Origin: Diploscapter coronatus
Lineage: Eukaryota; Nematoda; Chromadorea; Rhabditida; Rhabditidae
Length of the DNA stretch: 64,000 bases
NCBI GenBank assembly: GCA_964036155.1
Contig: OZ038422.1
Span: 15,771,201 to 15,835,200, forward strand
Reading direction: 5' to 3'
The notes beneath the pieces are model-generated. The model had not been told where the DNA came from and did no database searches. It worked only from the letters and a program-made list of their open reading frames with translations. A program made the position numbers and the translations under genes. This document shows positions 59,319 through 64,000 of this stretch, piece by piece. Within the stretch, counting starts at the first letter, position 1. Each line of letters opens with the position of its first letter.

Positions 59319-59763
59319 GTGGTGGTATTCTTTGCTTGATAACTGCGAGTTAAAGGTCGCCGTTAAAAATTTTTAACAGCGACCTATGGTTTTTTCAAAC
59401 TAATGATGCAAAGTTAATTGGAGGTGAAATCTCGTAGTTTTTTCACGAGAAGCTGCTGGATTTCATATATTTCTACAACGGAATGAGAAAAAGTTCGAAT
59501 AATTACCCAAAACCTAGAATTTGAGGGCTAATGGGGTGACCTTTTAATCGCTAACGGCGACCTCGTTTTTATAACTCGCAGTTAGCGATTTCCTTAACTC
59601 GCAGTTAGCGATTTCCTTAACTCGCAGTTAGCGATTTCCTTAACTCGCAGTTAGCGATTTCCTTAACTCGCAGTTAGCGATTTCCTTAACTCGCAGTTAA
59701 GAGTCCCTTAACGGTGAGCTCGCCGTTAGTTAGCTCGCTGTTAACAGCAAAGAATACCACCAC
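59319..59763. mobile_element. GTGGTGG-ended foldback element, copy 2
   Basis: Same family as 26714-27065. It differs mainly by a tandem array (about 59577-59699) of about five 23-base units CTCGCAGTTAGCGATTTCC(TTAA) and by loss of about 20 bases near 59380. Confidence 0.88.
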
Positions 59764-59787
59764 TGACTACTTCATGCCAATCGATTT

Positions 59788-59852
59788 GATCAGCAGGGAT
59801 GTTTGCGGTGCGGTGTGCCATTTTACTGCACCGCCAACATCCCTGTTGATCA
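59788..59852. repeat. 65-base hairpin
   Basis: GATCAGCAGGGATGTTTGCG pairs with CCGCCAACATCCCTGTTGATC around a short loop. Confidence 0.8.
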
Positions 59853-60033
59853 GGAAGTTTCCACTTGGCCAAACCCTTATTCATTTTGTTCGTTATGATT
59901 ATTAATGGTGTAAAATTGGCTGTTGCTATGGTATCATATATCGACTATTCTCTATATCAATTCTCATGTTAATGTTAATTTTTCAAAAAATAGAATAAAT
60001 GATAATTATATTTTGGTTATCTAGTCTATCCTG

Positions 60034-60790
60034 ACTGTAGCACTAGCCAATTTACCAAGAAACTACGGCAAGTGACTATACTAGGCATATAGAGGTGCTC
60101 AAGGAGTACCTATCCATGTTTTCAAAAAGTGCCACTGAAGCCCCCATAGGGAGATACGCATTTGGTCGCATTTTATAATCGGGTTTTGACGATTCCCCCA
60201 CATGACATTCGTGGTATAGTGGATAGCGCATTCAATTACTAGTCCTTTTGGCTTGGGTCAGGTTCGACTATTTTCCTGTGCAATTTTTTTTGCATTTTTT
60301 TTGGCAGTTCTACGGTTTTTTTTTATTTCGACCAGAATTGCCATGATCTTTTCGTACTCGGTTATTAATCAATTCAGTGTTATTGGTTGTTTGTTCATAC
60401 GTTTTTTTGGTGAAAATTGCTGTTACAAATTGTTTGTAAAACATTCGAATATGATCAGATTTGATAATTTGTAGAGACAAATGACAATTCCGGTTGAAAT
60501 CAAAAAAACCGTAGAACTGCCAAAAAAAATGCAAAAAAAATTGCACAGGAAAATAGTCGAACCTGACCCAAGCCAAAAGGACTAGTAATTGAATGCGCTA
60601 TCCACTATACCACGAATGTCATGTGGGGGAATCGTCAAAACCCGATTATAAAATGCGACCAAATGCGTATCTCCCTATGGGGGCTTCAGTGGCACTTTTT
60701 GAAAACATGGATAGGTACTCCTTGAGCACCTCTATATGCCTAGTATAGTCACTTGCCGTAGTTTCATGGTAAATTGGCTAGTGCTACAGT
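60034..60790. mobile_element. 757-base foldback carrying a tRNA-like sequence in each arm
   Basis: Arms of about 310 bases are perfect in register (coordinate sum 120824), with ends ACTGTAGCACTAGCCAATTT. Each arm includes TGGTATAGTGG (A-box match) at 60212-60222 and GGTTCGACT (B-box-like) at 60261-60269, and the same on the other strand at 60602-60612 and 60555-60563. No transposase frame is seen. Confidence 0.85.
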
Positions 60791-62656
60791 TAGATAAGAA
60801 GAATGAATAATCACATGATATTGTGTATATTTTCGTTACACATCTGCAATAATGCTCATAATAACTTTCGAAAGAAATTTATCACATCACGTTTGTTATA
60901 AAATTTGGAATAAATATTTTTAAAGTTAACATATATCTTCGAGTCATCATGATGTTAACATTTTAAGATATAATGAAGTAAATCCAAACAAGATATTTTT
61001 CATTATCAATAGCTGTTGGTAAAACATCGTTAATTTTAAAATGACTTTTTGTTTATTTTTATGTTGCATTGGTATTTTTGAAGTGTAAAGAGAGGAGAGT
61101 TGTTATCTTTGAAATTGAGCTGCTGGAATGAAGAATTGGAATGGGGGAACTCGTTTGATTAGGATATTCAGCAGCAGCAGCAGATTCGACCGCAGAGGCA
61201 GAAAGAGTTGGACCAAAGAGAAAGCAGTTCGATGTATCTCCATTTCTTCCATTTCTCCCATCTATTATCATTTCGTTTCTCTGAGTCTATCATTATTCCA
61301 CTCTATCTCCCTCTGCCAATTCAGTCCTCGTCACGACATCCGTTTCCTTCAGATGAGCCTTTCTCTTTCTTCGGCTTCTGCAAAGCGTACATCTCTCTAA
61401 TTTTCCTCTCTCGTCAATTGACTTTTCAACTACGGCCACTCTACAGATTGTACTATTGATGGTCATGAAAATAGTTTTAAAAAGCGAATCTTTTGATCTT
61501 ACATAAACTTTTCATAGTTTCGGGAGTGGCATTAGAAATCTTGCATATCTTTTCCCTGAATTTTCTCTTGATCATAATTCAAACATTTCACAAGTAACAT
61601 ATTTTTTCAGAGATGAAAATTGTTTTATCGGTTTCTCTGTTATTGAATTTCGTTGTTTATTCTTTTTCTTATTAATAAATCACCAATTTGACACCGTCGT
61701 TTCTTTGTACTGCCTCATTTCGCTTTCATTTCATTCGCATTTTTGTTTTGGACTTTTTTGCTCGGAAATTCCCTTCCTAATTTGTCACTTCACTCCTCGA
61801 TTCACTCGTCAGATCTTCCTCTTTTTCCCCTCCTCACAGCTTCCTATGCTACTTTATCTATTTTGTGCCGCGCGTTTTTCGCACTCTCCAACTTTTTCGC
61901 GCTTTTCCTTTCAAATCCGCGCTAGTCGAATAATGCCCAAGGGACATTGTCCATCGATTCTGCTTCTCTTCTCTTTCACTTCTTGCTCTTTTGGAAATCT
62001 TCCTCTCTCCTTATCCTTCTTTCTCCCTCTCATCCTTTCTCTCCCTTTCCTTCTCTATCCCTCTCTCCTTCTTTGTCGGCTTCCTCAAATCTCTTCCTGT
62101 CTTGTCATTGCTCTCTGTAACTCATCCCCTCACTCCATCTCTTCCAAACTCTTCTTCCAAATTTCGCTTGTTGCACTTCCTCGCTTCCCCTCGCACAGCT
62201 ATACTCTAATTTTGTGACTTTACAATTGTAACGATCGACTATTTTTGGGAGCAGTCAATATTTTTTTACTGAAATTGTAGTGATTTTTAGTTTTTCCAAT
62301 ACACGTATTTTATTTCGCTTGCATTTTTCTTCTGTTTTTTTTGTCTGGTTCTCATTTGATCTTTCTCGCACTAGTTCATCATGAACAGTCAATACGATAC
62401 TTCCGCGCAATTTTCAGATTATTCTCTCATTTCGCAGTAAAACTCACTTTGAATGTGTATTCCGAAATTTTTGAAGTTCGAAACTTCAGACAAGAATTTT
62501 TAAAATAACTTTTCAATCAATTATATCCTCTCTTCTTCTCACAAGCGTGATAATTGACATAGTTCCCTAATTTTTTAGGTTGTGGATGAATGTCAGCAAG
62601 TCGAAAATGTCCTATGGTTAGATGAGTAGTCATTATTCAATTTCACCTCATTAGTC
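60791..62656. other. Pyrimidine-rich upstream region of the esterase gene
   Basis: Long C/T-rich runs (61330-62200) create spurious Ser/Phe/Leu-rich frames on the plus strand. I see no exon structure. A TTTTTTAG acceptor-like site at 62578 precedes the esterase start and could be a trans-splice site. Confidence 0.5.
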
Positions 62657-64000
62657 ATGGAATGGGCACTAGATCGAATAGTCGTAGCGCAGATTTACCG
62701 ATTGTTGTTTCTATTAGTCATGGTAGCCCATCGAAGTCGAGCTCAAGTTCGAACTATTGGACCTTTCGAGCTAAACATTAATTCTGGAGCTATTCGCGGA
62801 GAACGACTAGTGAGATTTTTCTATCGAATTCACATAATTTTATCATAATGTCGAAGAAATAGTCTGAAGAACGTCCCTTAGCAGGAAAAAATGCCGCTCA
62901 ATTGAGAAACAACTTTAAAAATGGGGAACGCTCTTTTGAAAAATCCGTATGCGTCCCGAGTAGATTTAACAAAATTCTACCAACACATATAGATTACAAA
63001 ATCTATAATGACCAAAATTTGAGCTAATCAACGGCGAGGACTATGCAGTATTCAAGGGAATTCCATATGCAATGCCTCCTGTGGGCTCAATGCGGTTTGA
63101 GCTGCCTCAGGAGCCGGCCAGTTGGAGAGGAGTCATGAATGTCACCCAATTCAGGCAAATTCTCACTTATTATCGTCTTTACCAAACTTCGTTTTCAGTG
63201 CAATGTGCGTGCAGAAAATCGACGAATCTTTGAAAGAACCTGAACGATACATTACGCACATTTCTGAAGATTGCCTATATTTGAACATATTCGCTCCTAC
63301 ACCGGTATATTTTTGTGCTAATTATAGTGTAAAATGTCTCTCCGATATTCACCTAACCGCTTATCTTTGTTATTCTTCTCAGCGAAAAAATTGCCGAGCG
63401 GTTAGTCTCTCGATACCACCCGATAACTTTTCGCTGAGTTTAAGAACAAAGTTAGACTTTTGGTAGAAAATGTGTTCGTATCCAAATCTTATCGTCTGAA
63501 ATTCAGTACCAGTACACAAATGACACCCATCCTGTGATAGTTTTCATACACGGCGGCGACTTTCAAACTGGTGCCGGTTCAGATCTTCCGCAAACCGCCA
63601 TTCTCGATAATTTTGTTTCTCGGAAAATCGTCTTCGTCACTATTAATTATCGACTAGGTCCCATAGGTAATCATGGAATTAAAGTAGATTTGATTCAGTA
63701 TAGTTTAATCGTTTTCTCAACTTAACAAGAAGAATTGGCATAAAATTCGACTCGTTCTTGATGCCATAAAATATTCAAGCGAATCGATTTCAGGCTTCCT
63801 CTCGGGTGGGGATGATGACCTTCCAGGGAATCTTGGTCTGTGGGACCAAATATGGGCATTGAAATGGGTCAAGGCAAGTCTTTTTATTCTCCAAAGAATA
63901 ATTACGAAATATTTCAACGTCGTAATATAAGGAAATGAAACTTACAAGGGAAGCTTCCGAAATGTCCGCCTCCGATTTGGCCGACTTTTTCAGCATGGGA
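62657..64000 (+). CDS. Type-B carboxylesterase-like protein, 3' end outside window
   Basis: The start at 62657 opens a signal-anchor or signal peptide (YRLLFLLVMVAHRSRAQ). Then come INSGAIRGERL and, after an intron, LINGEDYAVFKGIPYAMPPV with GSMRFELPQEPASWRGVMNV. The next exon has AMCVQKIDESLKEPERYITH and SEDCLYLNIFAPTP (E-D-C-L-x-L-N-I, the family signature with its disulfide Cys). HPVIVFIHGGDFQTGAGSD holds the HGG oxyanion motif, followed by KIVFVTINYRLGPI and FLSGGDDDLPGNLGLWDQIW. The following exon reads MKLTREASEMSASDLADFF where the family has the G-E-S-A-G nucleophile elbow. The Ser appears displaced or lost, and the usual N-I-x-x-F-G-G-D-P segment is missing. Introns after NVTQF and after LKWVK begin GC rather than GT. 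The protein could be an inactive, neuroligin- or gliotactin-like member, or the last join may be wrong. Confidence 0.75.

Noticed and set aside
60180..60280. Functional tRNA gene
   Set aside because: Pol III box-like motifs are present but acceptor and anticodon stems do not pair convincingly, and the same sequence is repeated inverted in a foldback.
61700..62217. 170-codon Ser/Phe/Leu-rich plus-strand frame
   Set aside because: It arises from a long C/T-rich tract; composition is simple-sequence and no motif is visible.

Overview
This window is eukaryotic and very probably from a rhabditid-type nematode. The evidence is short introns (mostly 40-100 bases) with TTTCAG-like acceptors, AT-rich spacers, nematode-type srh chemoreceptor exons, tandem secreted acid sphingomyelinases, a FLYWCH/MULE gene and many small inverted-repeat transposons. 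Almost every gene is split into short exons, so the gene models below were assembled by hand from splice sites and reading frame. Outer limits are approximate where stated. A run of 200 N (25490-25689) marks an assembly gap. || Layout: 0.9-2.7 kb, a secreted protein of unknown family (-). 3.4-6.4 kb, an srh-type receptor and a 5'-truncated sister (-). 7.4-14 kb, two tandem acid sphingomyelinases (-). 15.6-20.3 kb, an Hsp70 ATPase-domain protein lacking a recognisable substrate-binding domain, then two kelch genes separated by a TA-flanked transposon (+). 20.5-21.1 kb, a decayed small gene (-). 22-25.3 kb, a FLYWCH plus MULE-transposase-like gene (+). 26.6-28.4 kb, a divergent intron-rich histone H3 variant (+). 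29.5-34.2 kb, a MACPF (perforin-fold) gene with an N-terminal membrane anchor (-). 38.6-45.2 kb, an LRR gene and fragments. 49.6-58.4 kb, an anchored protein built of tandem three-exon modules of a domain I do not recognise (+). 62.7 kb to the end, a partial type-B carboxylesterase-like gene (+). || The most striking structure is a 5,080-base inverted duplication (33395-38474 and 45302-50381) around a 6.8 kb spacer. The arms keep a constant coordinate sum (83776), so they have no net indel, and every stretch I compared is identical. Each arm carries the same 5' exons, coding a basic cytoplasmic segment, one transmembrane helix and a basic coiled stretch. In the left arm these exons lead through a Pro/Thr linker into a MACPF domain; in the right arm they lead into tandem modules of about 90 residues. 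The arm edge lies inside the linker exon, so one membrane anchor is attached to two unrelated ectodomains in mirror image. The same arms also carry two identical copies of a small coiled-coil gene and a transposon with 194-base terminal inverted repeats. || Mobile DNA is abundant: TA-flanked foldback elements, a probable non-autonomous Helitron inside an intron of the module gene, a foldback whose arms each carry a tRNA-like pol III sequence, a family of two GTGGTGG-ended elements, and many hairpins of about 100 bases.
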